Notes under the pieces: model-generated
Told to the model about the DNA's origin: nothing
Databases searched by the model: none
What the model saw: only the letters and a program-made list of their open reading frames with translations
From: Nostocoides_A vanveenii
Lineage (GTDB): Bacteria; Actinomycetota; Actinomycetes; Actinomycetales; Dermatophilaceae
Direction: 5' to 3'
Length of the DNA: 64,000 nucleotides
NCBI RefSeq assembly: GCF_039531165.1
Contig: NZ_BAAAPN010000003.1
Span: 62,001 to 126,000 of the forward strand
Program-made: the position numbers and the translations under genes
Shown here: positions 50,537 through 58,745 of the stretch, one piece after another
Numbering within the stretch: position 1 is the first letter of the stretch
How the letters are laid out: every line of letters starts with the position of its first letter

Positions 50537-53500
50537 GAATCCGGCTCACCCTGCGGCGTCCCGACGGCAGCCGCGCCAATGTGCAAATCGTGGCGGACGG
50601 GACGGCGACGGCCGGGGATATGGCGGCGGCGCTCGCGGCGGGGGAGGACGGCAGGGCCGATCCGGGACGACGGGACCTGACCTTGCGCTTGCTCGGATCG
50701 CGCGGCGAGGGGGCGACCCTGGCGCCGGCGACGCCGGTCCTGGAGGCCGGGCTCCGCTCCGGGGCAACCGTCGAACTGGCTCATGCCGCGGCAGCCGGCA
50801 AGGCGGATCGGGGCAGCGTGGGCGCGCTGCTGCGCGTCGTGACCGGGCCGAACTCCGGGCTCGAGGTGCAACTGCCCATCGGATCGAGCGACTTCGGTCG
50901 TTCTCACGATTGCGATGTTCGCGTCAACGACCCGCTTGTCTCGAAGCGCCACGCACGAATCAACGTCGGAGATCGAGTGGACATCGTCGACACAAACTCG
51001 GCCAATGGTGTCGTGATCGGGGGGGTCCGCGTCGCGCGGGCCACGCTGGGCAATGGGGACTTGGTCACCGTCGGGGCGACGACGTTCACCGTGTCCCAAC
51101 TGCAGACGTCCGTGCAGGGTGAGGCAACCAGCGATGTGGCCTTCGTCCGTCCGCCGCGGGTCCTGGAACGTCCCAGGTCTGAGTCCATGGCATTGCCGGA
51201 TGCGCCGCGGGCGCCCCGAGCGAGCTTCTTCCCCTGGGTGGCGATGATGGCGCCCCTGCTGATGGGGACGGTCATGTTCGCCTTCAACCGCACACCGCAG
51301 GCCGTGCTCTTCATCATGATGAGCCCGGTGATGATGGCGGGGAGCTTCTTCGGCCAGAAGGTCGACTCGCGGCGCCAGCTCAGGCTCGACCTCGCGACCT
51401 TCGAGAAGGATCTTGAGCGGGTGACGACCGAGGTGCGCCACGCGCATGATCGAGAACGCGAACAGCTGCTGAACGTGCACCCATCAGTGGCCCAGTGCGT
51501 GCAGGCCGCAGCGAGCCTGAGCCCGGTGATGTGGTCCCGCCGTCCCGAACACCCGGAGTTCCTCCAGACCCGACTCGGCATCGGCGCAGTCGAGCCCAAG
51601 TGCATTGTGGAGCGGCCGAAACGCGTCGGTGTCCCGGAGTGTGTGGACAAGGTCGTCGCGGCCCACCAGTCGTTGCTGACGCTACGTGACGCCCCCGTGG
51701 TTGCCGACCTGCGCTCGGTCGGCGGAATCGGCCTCAGCGGTGACCGGGGGCCAGTGGACGATGTCGCCCGCGCCCTCGTCGCGCAGATCGCCATCCTGCA
51801 TTCGCCGGCCGAGGTCGTGCTGTGCGTTCTGACGTCGAGCGCGGGCAGGCAGCGCTGGTCGTGGCTCGAGTGGCTGCCCCATGTGGCCTCGCCGCACTCA
51901 CCCGTCAGCCAACACCTGGTGGCCGACGCCATCAGCGGGACGAGCCTCTTGGGTCAGATCGAGGACGTGATCGACGTGCGTCGGCAAGCGTCCGGAGCGA
52001 CGGCGGCGGCGAGGGGCCCCCTGGTCAAGGACGAGGACCGCCCGCAATCTCCGTTGCCGGCCGTCGTGGTCATCGTTGATGAGTCGCTGGTGGATCGCGG
52101 CCGGTTGACCCGCGTGGCCGAACGCGGTCCGGATTTCGGTGTTTTTGTGGTGTGGGTCGCCACCAGCAGACACGTGATTCCGGGTGCCTGCCGGACGTTC
52201 GTGGACATCGGTTCGACGAACCCGGTCGCGGGCATGGTCCGCACCGAGAAGACGCTGAACCCCTTGCATTGCGAGGGTCTGGACCTGGCCACGGCGGCGC
52301 AAGTGGCTCGACAACTTGCGCCGGTGACCGACAGCGGGGCACCCACCGACGACGATAGCGATGTGCCACGGTCGGTCCCTCTCGTCGCTCTTTACGACGA
52401 CGCCTCTCCCGACGATCCGGAAGCGGTGCTGGCCGGCTGGCGCGAGAACGGCTCGCTCACCGTGCGCGACGGAACGCCCGCGCTGGCCGTGGGCCGCCCT
52501 GCCGGCTTGCGGGCGTTGGTCGGGCATACCGGGTCGGAGAAGTTCGCGCTGGACTTGCGCACCCAAGGGCCGCACGCCCTGGTGGGGGGAACTACGGGTG
52601 CCGGCAAGAGCGAATTCCTGCAGGCCTGGGTCCTCGGGCTGGCGCGTGCCTACAGCCCGGACCGAGTCGCCTTCCTGTTCGTCGACTACAAGGGCGGAAG
52701 CGCATTTGCCCGGTGCGTGGATCTGCCGCACACGGTGGGGATGGTTACCGATCTCTCGCCCTACCTCGTCCAGCGCGCGCTGAAGAGCCTACGGGCGGAG
52801 TTGCGCTTCCGCGAGCACCTGTTGAACGACAGGGGCAAGAAGGACCTGATCGATCTCGAACGCACAGGAGATCCGGACTGCCCACCCAGCTTGATCATCG
52901 TCGTAGACGAATTTGCGGCCCTCGTCGGTGAGGTGCCGGAGTTCGTCGACGGCGTGGTCGACGTCGCCCAGCGTGGTCGCTCCCTGGGGCTGCATCTCAT
53001 TCTGGCGACCCAACGCCCCGCGGGTGTCATCAAGGACAACCTGCGAGCCAATACCAACCTGCGGATCGCCCTGCGGATGGCCGACGAATCCGACTCATCG
53101 GATGTGCTGGGCACCCCGATGGCGGCCCACTTCGATCCCGGCACCCCCGGGCGCGGCGCGGCCAAGACCGGGCCGGGGCGGATCATGCAGTTCCAGTCCG
53201 CGTATCCGGGGTCACGCACACCAGCGACGCCCCAAGCGCCACCGATCCAGGTCTCAAGCCTGGACTTCGGTGCGGGGCGAAGCTGGACCCCGCCGGCTGT
53301 GAAGTCTGCGCCCGCCCCGGTCGCCACGGACCTCGATCGGATTACGGCCTCGATCGCCGCGGCGGCGCAGTTGGGGCGCGTGCCGGCGCCGCGAAAGCCT
53401 TGGCTGGACTCCTTGGCGGATATCTACAACCTGCGTCTGCTCACCCAGCGCAGCGACGATGCGCTCGTCCTTGGCGTGCTCGACGATCCAGAGAATCAGC

Positions 53501-54942
53501 GGCAGATCGCGGAGCATTTCCGGCCCGACGTCGACGGGAACATCCTCTACTACGGAGCGACCGGCTCGGGGAAGTCGGCGGCACTTCGGACGTTGGCGGC
53601 GGCCGCGGCGATCCTGCCTCGTGGAGGCGTGATTCACGTCTATGCCCTGGACTTCGCCAGTGGCGCGCTGGCGTCGCTCGAGACCTTGCCGCACGTCGGT
53701 GCAGTGATCCGCGGCGAAGACGAAGAACGAATCCGTCGCCTCATCAGGCGGCTGGTGGCCGTCGTGGACGAACGCACCGAGCGCTTCTCCGCGGTGCGTG
53801 CGGCCACTCTCAAGGACTACCGGGAGTTAGCCGGCGCGCCCAACGAGCCGCGGATCCTGGTGCTCGTCGATGGTTTCGGAGCCTTCCGGTCGGAGTATGA
53901 AGGCTCCATCCATCTCGACGCTGTCTACACCGCCTTCCTGAAGATTGTCGGCGAGGGGCGCGCACTCGGCATCCACGTCGCCATGACGGCCGACCGCCCG
54001 AATGCCGTCCCGACGACGGTGGCGGCAAGCTTCCTACGCCGAGTGGTGCTGCGCCAGGCCGACGAGGATGGCTACCTGGCCCTGGGCGTGCCGCGTGACA
54101 TCCTCACGCCCGCCAGCCCACCCGGCCGTGCCCTCCAGGCCGACAAGCCGCAGGAGTTGCAGTTGGCGATCTTCGGTGGCGAACGCAGTGTTGCGGTCCA
54201 GGCCCGGCTCCTGGAGGAACTCGCTCAGACGGTGGCTCACAAGCTGCCCGTGCGGCCCGAGCCGGTGCGCGCGCTGCCCGCACTGATCACGGCGGCGCAA
54301 GTGCCCGCGAGCGTCGCCGGCCGTCCGGTGGTGGGCGTTTCGGACGAGTCCCTGCAGCCCATCGGATTCGACCCGTCCGGTCCCATACTCGTGGCCGGCG
54401 GTGCTCAAGTTGGCAAAACGTCGGCTCTTCGCTGGTTTGCTGAGTCCCTGCACCGCGCGTATCCGAGAGCGGAGCTTTTCCACTTCTCGCATCGCAAGTC
54501 GCCCCTGTCGGGATTGGCACTTTGGCGCGAGTCGCAGCACGATCCGGAGCAATCAGTGCAGCTCGCGTCCCGCTTGGCGTCGAGCCTTGCGAGTCCGCCG
54601 CCGGACACCGGACCAGGCGTGGTTGTCATCATCGAGAATCTGCCTGCCTTCGTCGATGGGCCCGTGGATGACGCATTGCGTGAGCTGGCGGTGCTCGCCA
54701 AGAAGCACGGACACCCGATCGTGGCTGACGGCGACACCTCGGACTGGACGACCTACTCCGATTTGCTGCGTGAGTTCCGTTCGGCACGAACGGGTTTGGT
54801 TCTGAAGCCCAGCACAGACGATGCCGACAACCTGCTCAACACGCCGACGCCGCGAACCCGTCCCGCGGACTTCCCTCCCGGGCGGGGCTACTGGATCGCG
54901 TCCGGGAAGTACGTCAAGGTGCAGATTCCGGTCGCCGAATGA
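50533..54942 (+). CDS. EssC-like type VII secretion ATPase (Ub-like/FHA/2TM/three FtsK domains)
   Basis: The motor of WXG100 secretion, 1469 residues. Residues 1-83 resemble the ubiquitin-like YukD/EccD fold (LAPATPVLEAGLRSGATVEL). Residues 96-190 are FHA (DFGRSHDCDVRVND, SKRHARI, DTNSANGVVI). Two TM helices lie at about 231-270. Three FtsK/SpoIIIE ATPase modules follow: GTTGAGKSEF (Lys692) with Walker B LIIVVDEFA; GATGSGKSAA (Lys1014) with ILVLVDGFG lacking the Glu; and GGAQVGKTS (Lys1295) with VVVIIENLP. Only the first looks fully catalytic, as is usual in EssC/EccC proteins. The single-chain layout is like Firmicutes EssC rather than the split mycobacterial EccCa/Cb. No EccB, EccD, EccE or mycosin gene is in the window. 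Confidence 0.9.
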   Translation: MRIRLTLRRPDGSRANVQIVADGTATAGDMAAALAAGEDGRADPGRRDLTLRLLGSRGEGATLAPATPVLEAGLRSGATVELAHAAAAGKADRGSVGALLRVVTGPNSGLEVQLPIGSSDFGRSHDCDVRVNDPLVSKRHARINVGDRVDIVDTNSANGVVIGGVRVARATLGNGDLVTVGATTFTVSQLQTSVQGEATSDVAFVRPPRVLERPRSESMALPDAPRAPRASFFPWVAMMAPLLMGTVMFAFNRTPQAVLFIMMSPVMMAGSFFGQKVDSRRQLRLDLATFEKDLERVTTEVRHAHDREREQLLNVHPSVAQCVQAAASLSPVMWSRRPEHPEFLQTRLGIGAVEPKCIVERPKRVGVPECVDKVVAAHQSLLTLRDAPVVADLRSVGGIGLSGDRGPVDDVARALVAQIAILHSPAEVVLCVLTSSAGRQRWSWLEWLPHVASPHSPVSQHLVADAISGTSLLGQIEDVIDVRRQASGATAAARGPLVKDEDRPQSPLPAVVVIVDESLVDRGRLTRVAERGPDFGVFVVWVATSRHVIPGACRTFVDIGSTNPVAGMVRTEKTLNPLHCEGLDLATAAQVARQLAPVTDSGAPTDDDSDVPRSVPLVALYDDASPDDPEAVLAGWRENGSLTVRDGTPALAVGRPAGLRALVGHTGSEKFALDLRTQGPHALVGGTTGAGKSEFLQAWVLGLARAYSPDRVAFLFVDYKGGSAFARCVDLPHTVGMVTDLSPYLVQRALKSLRAELRFREHLLNDRGKKDLIDLERTGDPDCPPSLIIVVDEFAALVGEVPEFVDGVVDVAQRGRSLGLHLILATQRPAGVIKDNLRANTNLRIALRMADESDSSDVLGTPMAAHFDPGTPGRGAAKTGPGRIMQFQSAYPGSRTPATPQAPPIQVSSLDFGAGRSWTPPAVKSAPAPVATDLDRITASIAAAAQLGRVPAPRKPWLDSLADIYNLRLLTQRSDDALVLGVLDDPENQRQIAEHFRPDVDGNILYYGATGSGKSAALRTLAAAAAILPRGGVIHVYALDFASGALASLETLPHVGAVIRGEDEERIRRLIRRLVAVVDERTERFSAVRAATLKDYRELAGAPNEPRILVLVDGFGAFRSEYEGSIHLDAVYTAFLKIVGEGRALGIHVAMTADRPNAVPTTVAASFLRRVVLRQADEDGYLALGVPRDILTPASPPGRALQADKPQELQLAIFGGERSVAVQARLLEELAQTVAHKLPVRPEPVRALPALITAAQVPASVAGRPVVGVSDESLQPIGFDPSGPILVAGGAQVGKTSALRWFAESLHRAYPRAELFHFSHRKSPLSGLALWRESQHDPEQSVQLASRLASSLASPPPDTGPGVVVIIENLPAFVDGPVDDALRELAVLAKKHGHPIVADGDTSDWTTYSDLLREFRSARTGLVLKPSTDDADNLLNTPTPRTRPADFPPGRGYWIASGKYVKVQIPVAE

Positions 54943-54949
54943 CGTGCTT

Positions 54950-54970
54950 GTGTCGTCAAATCTGAGGACT
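54950..54970 (+). promoter_or_regulatory. Second copy of the 21-bp shared element before the WXG100 genes
   Basis: It matches 33586-33606 at 19 of 21 positions, including AATCTGAGGACT. The 217-bp gap 54943-55159 is the longest non-coding part of the locus and should hold the promoter of the secreted-protein genes. Apart from this element and the ribosome site of the next gene I see nothing else defined in it. Confidence 0.4.
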
Positions 54971-55159
54971 GGCGAGACCTCGCGGCTGGTGCCAATGTCA
55001 ACCCGTGGCCAAGACAACAATCGAGCATTGGCTGCTGGTCTCGCGCCTCGGTGCGTTCGTTGACTCGGCGTGGGTCGCCGAACCCATCGACATTCCGGTA
55101 ACGAGTCCGTAGGTTCATCAACAGCCAGAGAGCCTGGTTCAGATTCAAGGAGGAAAGTC

Positions 55160-55441
55160 ATGGCCAGTATCACCCATGGTATGAACGTCGAAAGCGTTCG
55201 CGACATTGCCAAGCAACTTGACGGGCAGGCGCACGTCGTGGATCAAGTCATTGGCGCCGTTGACAAGCTGATCAGCCAGACGCAGAGTGACTGGGTGGGC
55301 AAGGACTCGCAGCAGTTCCAGCAACTTTGGCACGGCCAGTACAAGGGGCAACTGCAGAAGCTCAAGCAGGAACTTTCCGATCTCGCGGTGAAGGCGCGCA
55401 GTAGCGCTCGGAGTCAGGAAGACGCTTCGAACCAGCTCTGA
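55160..55441 (+). CDS. WXG100 (ESAT-6-like) secretion substrate
   Basis: A 93-residue helical hairpin protein with W45-V-G in the turn (SDWVGKDSQQFQQLW), the WXG100 mark. Start ATG 55160 with AAGGAGG six bases upstream; the longer frame to 55070 is rejected. The N-terminus (MASITHGMNVESVRDIAKQL) matches that of the next protein. No signal peptide. It should be exported as a dimer by the EssC-like ATPase. A classical C-terminal YxxxD/E signal is not apparent, although EssC systems may use other motifs. Confidence 0.92.
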   Translation: MASITHGMNVESVRDIAKQLDGQAHVVDQVIGAVDKLISQTQSDWVGKDSQQFQQLWHGQYKGQLQKLKQELSDLAVKARSSARSQEDASNQL

Positions 55442-55448
55442 CATCTCT

Positions 55449-55484
55449 CCCGCGCGGGGTCGAGCAATCGGCCCCGTCGGCGGG
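55449..55484 (+). terminator. GC-rich hairpin between the two WXG100 genes
   Basis: CCCGCGCGGGG (55449-55459) can pair imperfectly with CCCCGTCGGCGGG (55472-55484). It is followed by CTTTGG, not a real U-tract. It may cut down transcription or protect the upstream message, giving unequal amounts of the two proteins. Confidence 0.35.
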
Positions 55485-55528
55485 CTTTGGTGCATCGCCA
55501 ATAGTGAGACAAAGGAGGTGAATCGCCA

Positions 55529-56413
55529 GTGGCAATCACGCATGGCATGAACGTCGACTCGGTCAAGAGCATCGCTCGTGGCCTCGATCAACAAGCGAAC
55601 TCTCTCGACCGCGTGCTCCAGGACGCCGGCCGTGCTCTTGGGCAGGCTGAGTCGATTTGGCGGGGCAATGACCGAGCGAGCTTCAGCGCTCGCTGGACGG
55701 GCGTGCATCGACCCGCACTCATTGGTCTTCGCGACGATCTGAGGCACCTCGCGAAGCGCGCTCAGGACAATGCCGCGGCGCAGGAGCGCCACAGCGATCA
55801 TCTCATGGCGACCGCGGGAGGTAGTTCTGACGGCACCGGTGGCGGCGCCGGTCCCTTGACCCCCGAATTGCTCGACGTCTGGCGTCAAGTCGTCGGTGGT
55901 AAGGACGCCGAGCTTCAACAGTGGCTCGACGACAGCGGCTTATCCAGCGCCAACGACATACTCCGATTCTTCGACAACGTCCTCAGCAGTTCGGTCGCAA
56001 AGAACATCGCCGACTTTGGTCCACTCAAGTACGCAAACCTCGCTGCTGATACCGTCGCCGTCACCAATGATCTGACTATCTTGTTCGACGGGACGAAGTC
56101 CTTTGAAGACCGCTTCTTCGCCTTCACGGATGCCACGTCGAAGATCATCGACAAAATGGGGCCGGTCGGTCAGCTCGGTTCCATGAGCATTGACATTTGG
56201 ACATTCAACGCGCAGATGGCGATGGAGACGGACTGGTCCGCGCAGGGCTTCGAAGACTTCAAGAATGGCCTGTTCCCACCCGGAACCGATTACAGCCCCC
56301 AAGGTATCGCGGACACCTTTACCTACGCGTGGCAGCACCCAGGTGAGACGGGTGAGGCCTTCAACGAAAGCATCTACGACCTTTGGGGATGGAAGTTTTG
56401 GCCCAAGAATTGA
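55529..56413 (+). CDS. WXG100-fold protein with a C-terminal extension (candidate effector)
   Basis: A 294-residue protein. Residues 1-95 are WXG100-like (AITHGMNVDSVKSIARGLDQ, then SIW44RGNDRASF). After a Gly-rich hinge (GGSSDGTGGGAGPL) comes a roughly 190-residue C-terminal domain of unknown kind (LDVWRQVVGGKDAELQQWLDD to NESIYDLWGWKFWPKN). GTG 55529 has an ideal AAAGGAGGTG eight bases upstream. The C-terminal coding part is visibly less GC-rich, with more A/T in third positions than its neighbours, as often seen in exchanged toxin tips. This is the layout of LXG/WXG effector toxins. No known toxin motif is seen; a structural subunit is the alternative. Confidence 0.75.
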   Translation: MAITHGMNVDSVKSIARGLDQQANSLDRVLQDAGRALGQAESIWRGNDRASFSARWTGVHRPALIGLRDDLRHLAKRAQDNAAAQERHSDHLMATAGGSSDGTGGGAGPLTPELLDVWRQVVGGKDAELQQWLDDSGLSSANDILRFFDNVLSSSVAKNIADFGPLKYANLAADTVAVTNDLTILFDGTKSFEDRFFAFTDATSKIIDKMGPVGQLGSMSIDIWTFNAQMAMETDWSAQGFEDFKNGLFPPGTDYSPQGIADTFTYAWQHPGETGEAFNESIYDLWGWKFWPKN

Positions 56414-57078
56414 TGTCCAAGGTGTCATCCGTCGTCCTCACGGACGACGAAATTTGCGCGATTTCGTACGCCGTCAAGCGGCCCTGGCCGACCCCCTTGG
56501 CCACGGTGGATTTGGGCCGGTACGAAGCCTTGATCGCGGCGGTCGCCCGGGGATCGAGGTCGCTCATTGCGCGAGGAATTCTCGCGGCCGACGGTGGGAG
56601 CGAGGCACTGGTCCTGGCCACCGAGCCGCTGCGTCGCAGCGCGGTTGTCACCCTGGGAGATGTCTCCGCAGATCTCGCGCCTGTGTCCGATGGGGTCCGC
56701 GTCGTCGTGTTCGAGCGTTCGACTCCTGAGTGCGCCACCTGGGCCATTCTCCCCGGAGGGTTGCACTCGTTTGCGCCGGGTGAGCGTGCGGACGTCATCG
56801 CTGAAATCGCCGGTTTGCTGGCCGCCCGCGCCTCAACCGCGGCTGCGGACCCTGATGCTTCCGCCCCAGAGCTGCTGATCACGGGCCATAGCTCGTCAAG
56901 CGGGTCCGTCGGCCTGGTCGCCGGACGGGTTTGCCGGCGGCTGACCGATTGGGACGCGACGACCGGGCAGTTTGGGAAGGCGGAACCGCTCCCGTCGACG
57001 CTTGTCACAGATCGCACGTGGTGGCAGGAGGCCGTAGCCGTCCTGTGGCCCGGCGAGGAATCGAGCGGCAGGCTCTAG
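56413..57078 (+). CDS. Possible EspG-like chaperone or immunity protein
   Basis: A 221-residue soluble protein. ATG 56413 overlaps the stop of the WXG100-extension gene (TGATG), so the two are translated together. The order LTDDEICAISYAV, then LIAAVARGSRSLIARGILAADGG, then beta-rich VVVFERSTPECATWAILPGG, then GERADVIAEIAGLLAAR recalls actinobacterial EspG secretion chaperones, although it is shorter than the usual 260-300 residues. Being directly behind a candidate effector, it could instead be the cognate immunity protein. No TM or signal peptide. Neither assignment is more than a reasoned guess. Confidence 0.45.
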   Translation: MSKVSSVVLTDDEICAISYAVKRPWPTPLATVDLGRYEALIAAVARGSRSLIARGILAADGGSEALVLATEPLRRSAVVTLGDVSADLAPVSDGVRVVVFERSTPECATWAILPGGLHSFAPGERADVIAEIAGLLAARASTAAADPDASAPELLITGHSSSSGSVGLVAGRVCRRLTDWDATTGQFGKAEPLPSTLVTDRTWWQEAVAVLWPGEESSGRL

Positions 57079-57127
57079 TGAACCCCCGCCCGCCTGCTCG
57101 CGGACTGGCCGGAAAGGCCCCAACCAC

Positions 57128-57988
57128 ATGACGGCCAAAGCACCGACGACATACTGCTCGGGGTGCGGGGCGCCGGTGGCCGGGGAATTCTGTGGCGTCT
57201 GCGGGACGAGGCTGACCGGGGCGGGGGGCCGGTTGGGCGACGGCCGTTTGGACGGGCCTACGCGGGCAACTGACGTGGAGGCCGTCTCGTTCAGCGGTGG
57301 GCCAACGCCTCAGCCCGGTCGTGGTCCGCTGCGTATGGTCACGATTTTCCTCGGCGCGCTGGTCGCGTGCCTGCTCGGCGTCTTGGGCTATGTCGTACTG
57401 CGCGGCCGCGGGTCGGAGCTCGCCGCGAGTGGCATAACGACTTCATCCGCGGCTGGGGCGACGTCCAGCCCGTCGAGTGTCACGTCATCCCAGACGACAC
57501 CCACCGAGGACGAAATTGCGAGTCATGAGCCCAAGCCGACCGAGTCCGAAACCAGCGAGACCAGGTCACCCGGCGCGATTGCGCTCGCCGAGCTGAAGTC
57601 GCTGCGCCGGGACGGCCTGGCGGGCCTGCGACTGGACGGCCGCTGGGTGATCCAGTTGGCCAGCAAGTTCAACGGGGTGTCGGACAAGAGCCTCGTCGCC
57701 GCCAACGGCAGCCATGTCTTCTATTACCCGGACATCGTGGCCGAGTACCGCGACCTGGAACAGCGGATGGCGGGGTACGGCTATCCGACCATGATGCTTC
57801 TCGCCAGCGATTTCGGGAGCCGACAGCGCCCCGAGAACCGGACGATCTGGGTGACGCTCACGGACCCCGGCGGCATCAGCAACTTCGAGTCGGGACAGTA
57901 TTTCTGCGCGCAGATCTACCCCGAACTCAGTGGTAGGGATCGCGAAAACGTCTGCATGCCGCGGCGATTCATCCCGCCGGGAGACTGA
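57128..57988 (+). CDS. Zinc-ribbon single-pass membrane protein 1
   Basis: A 286-residue protein. An N-terminal double-CXXC zinc ribbon (YCSGCGAPVAGEFCGVCGTRL) is followed by a linker and one TM near residues 70-93 (MVTIFLGALVACLLGVLGYVV in part), a Ser/Thr-rich stalk (residues 95-140), and an outer domain of about 130 residues (GLAGLRLDGRWVIQLASKFNG, and QYFCAQIYPEL with two Cys). Cytosolic zinc ribbon and outer domain imply a sensor or adaptor spanning the membrane. Same plan as the next gene. Function unknown. Confidence 0.75.
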   Translation: MTAKAPTTYCSGCGAPVAGEFCGVCGTRLTGAGGRLGDGRLDGPTRATDVEAVSFSGGPTPQPGRGPLRMVTIFLGALVACLLGVLGYVVLRGRGSELAASGITTSSAAGATSSPSSVTSSQTTPTEDEIASHEPKPTESETSETRSPGAIALAELKSLRRDGLAGLRLDGRWVIQLASKFNGVSDKSLVAANGSHVFYYPDIVAEYRDLEQRMAGYGYPTMMLLASDFGSRQRPENRTIWVTLTDPGGISNFESGQYFCAQIYPELSGRDRENVCMPRRFIPPGD

Positions 57989-57990
57989 CG

Positions 57991-58743
57991 ATGGCTACCT
58001 GCGTCATTTGCGGAGATGCGCTGTCACCTGATTCCGACTTCTGCGGCGGTTGCGGGTCGCCGAGAGCGCTCGCATTGGCCCCGGCCACCGGGCACCCGAG
58101 AGAATCGCCAGCGGGCCGTGCACACCGGACACCGGGCCCTTCTGCTGAGGAACCTCATTGGACGCACGGAATCGAGACAAGCCCGACTCCGCCGTCCCGC
58201 AGGTCGAACCCCGGGCGTGGGCTGATTGCTGGACTGGCAGCCCTGGTACTCGGGGGGATGGGTGCGGGCGGCTACCTGCTGCTTCGCGGATCCGCCGATC
58301 CGCTCTCGGCCACGAACTCGAATGCACCCGCTTCCAGCGCCACGGCCGTACAGCCGACGTCGCCCTCGAGCGCAGGCGCCGTCGAGTCGACGTCGGCCGC
58401 TTCGACCCACTCGAACTCGGGTGCGACTGCCGAACGGCGGGTCATCACCATGCTGGAATCCGCGACGGCGTGTCGGGCCTTCGACGACAGTCGCCTCTCG
58501 ACGGCATACAGCGGGAATGACGTCACCAGTTGCCCGTTTGCGGAAGCCGTACGGACGGCGTATGTCCGCGCTCTCGGTTCTAAGCGCTATTCGGACGACG
58601 TCGTCGGCACCCTGAAGATCCGCGCACACAGCCCGGTAACGAAGAAGGACTACGTCATGACGTGCACCGACACCAACCCGGTGATGTGCCGCGGCGGGAA
58701 CAACGCGGTGGTCTACATCGCGTCCTACCAGGATGCGGGCTGA
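57991..58743 (+). CDS. Zinc-ribbon single-pass membrane protein 2
   Basis: A 250-residue protein starting two bases after the previous stop. Zinc ribbon TCVICGDALSPDSDFCGGCGS, Pro-rich linker, TM near residues 72-92 (GLIAGLAALVLGGMGAGGYLL), Ser/Thr-rich stalk and an outer domain with paired Cys (ACRAFDDSRLSTAY, TSCPFAEAVRTAYV, TCTDTNPVMC). No enzyme motif. The shared plan with its neighbour suggests duplication followed by replacement of the outer domain. Confidence 0.75.
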   Translation: MATCVICGDALSPDSDFCGGCGSPRALALAPATGHPRESPAGRAHRTPGPSAEEPHWTHGIETSPTPPSRRSNPGRGLIAGLAALVLGGMGAGGYLLLRGSADPLSATNSNAPASSATAVQPTSPSSAGAVESTSAASTHSNSGATAERRVITMLESATACRAFDDSRLSTAYSGNDVTSCPFAEAVRTAYVRALGSKRYSDDVVGTLKIRAHSPVTKKDYVMTCTDTNPVMCRGGNNAVVYIASYQDAG

Positions 58744-58745
58744 GC

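Noticed and set aside
18721..58743. Reading the locus as a standard mycobacterial ESX system
   Set aside because: EccB, EccD, EccE, mycosin and PE/PPE genes are absent, and the ATPase is a single EssC-type chain.
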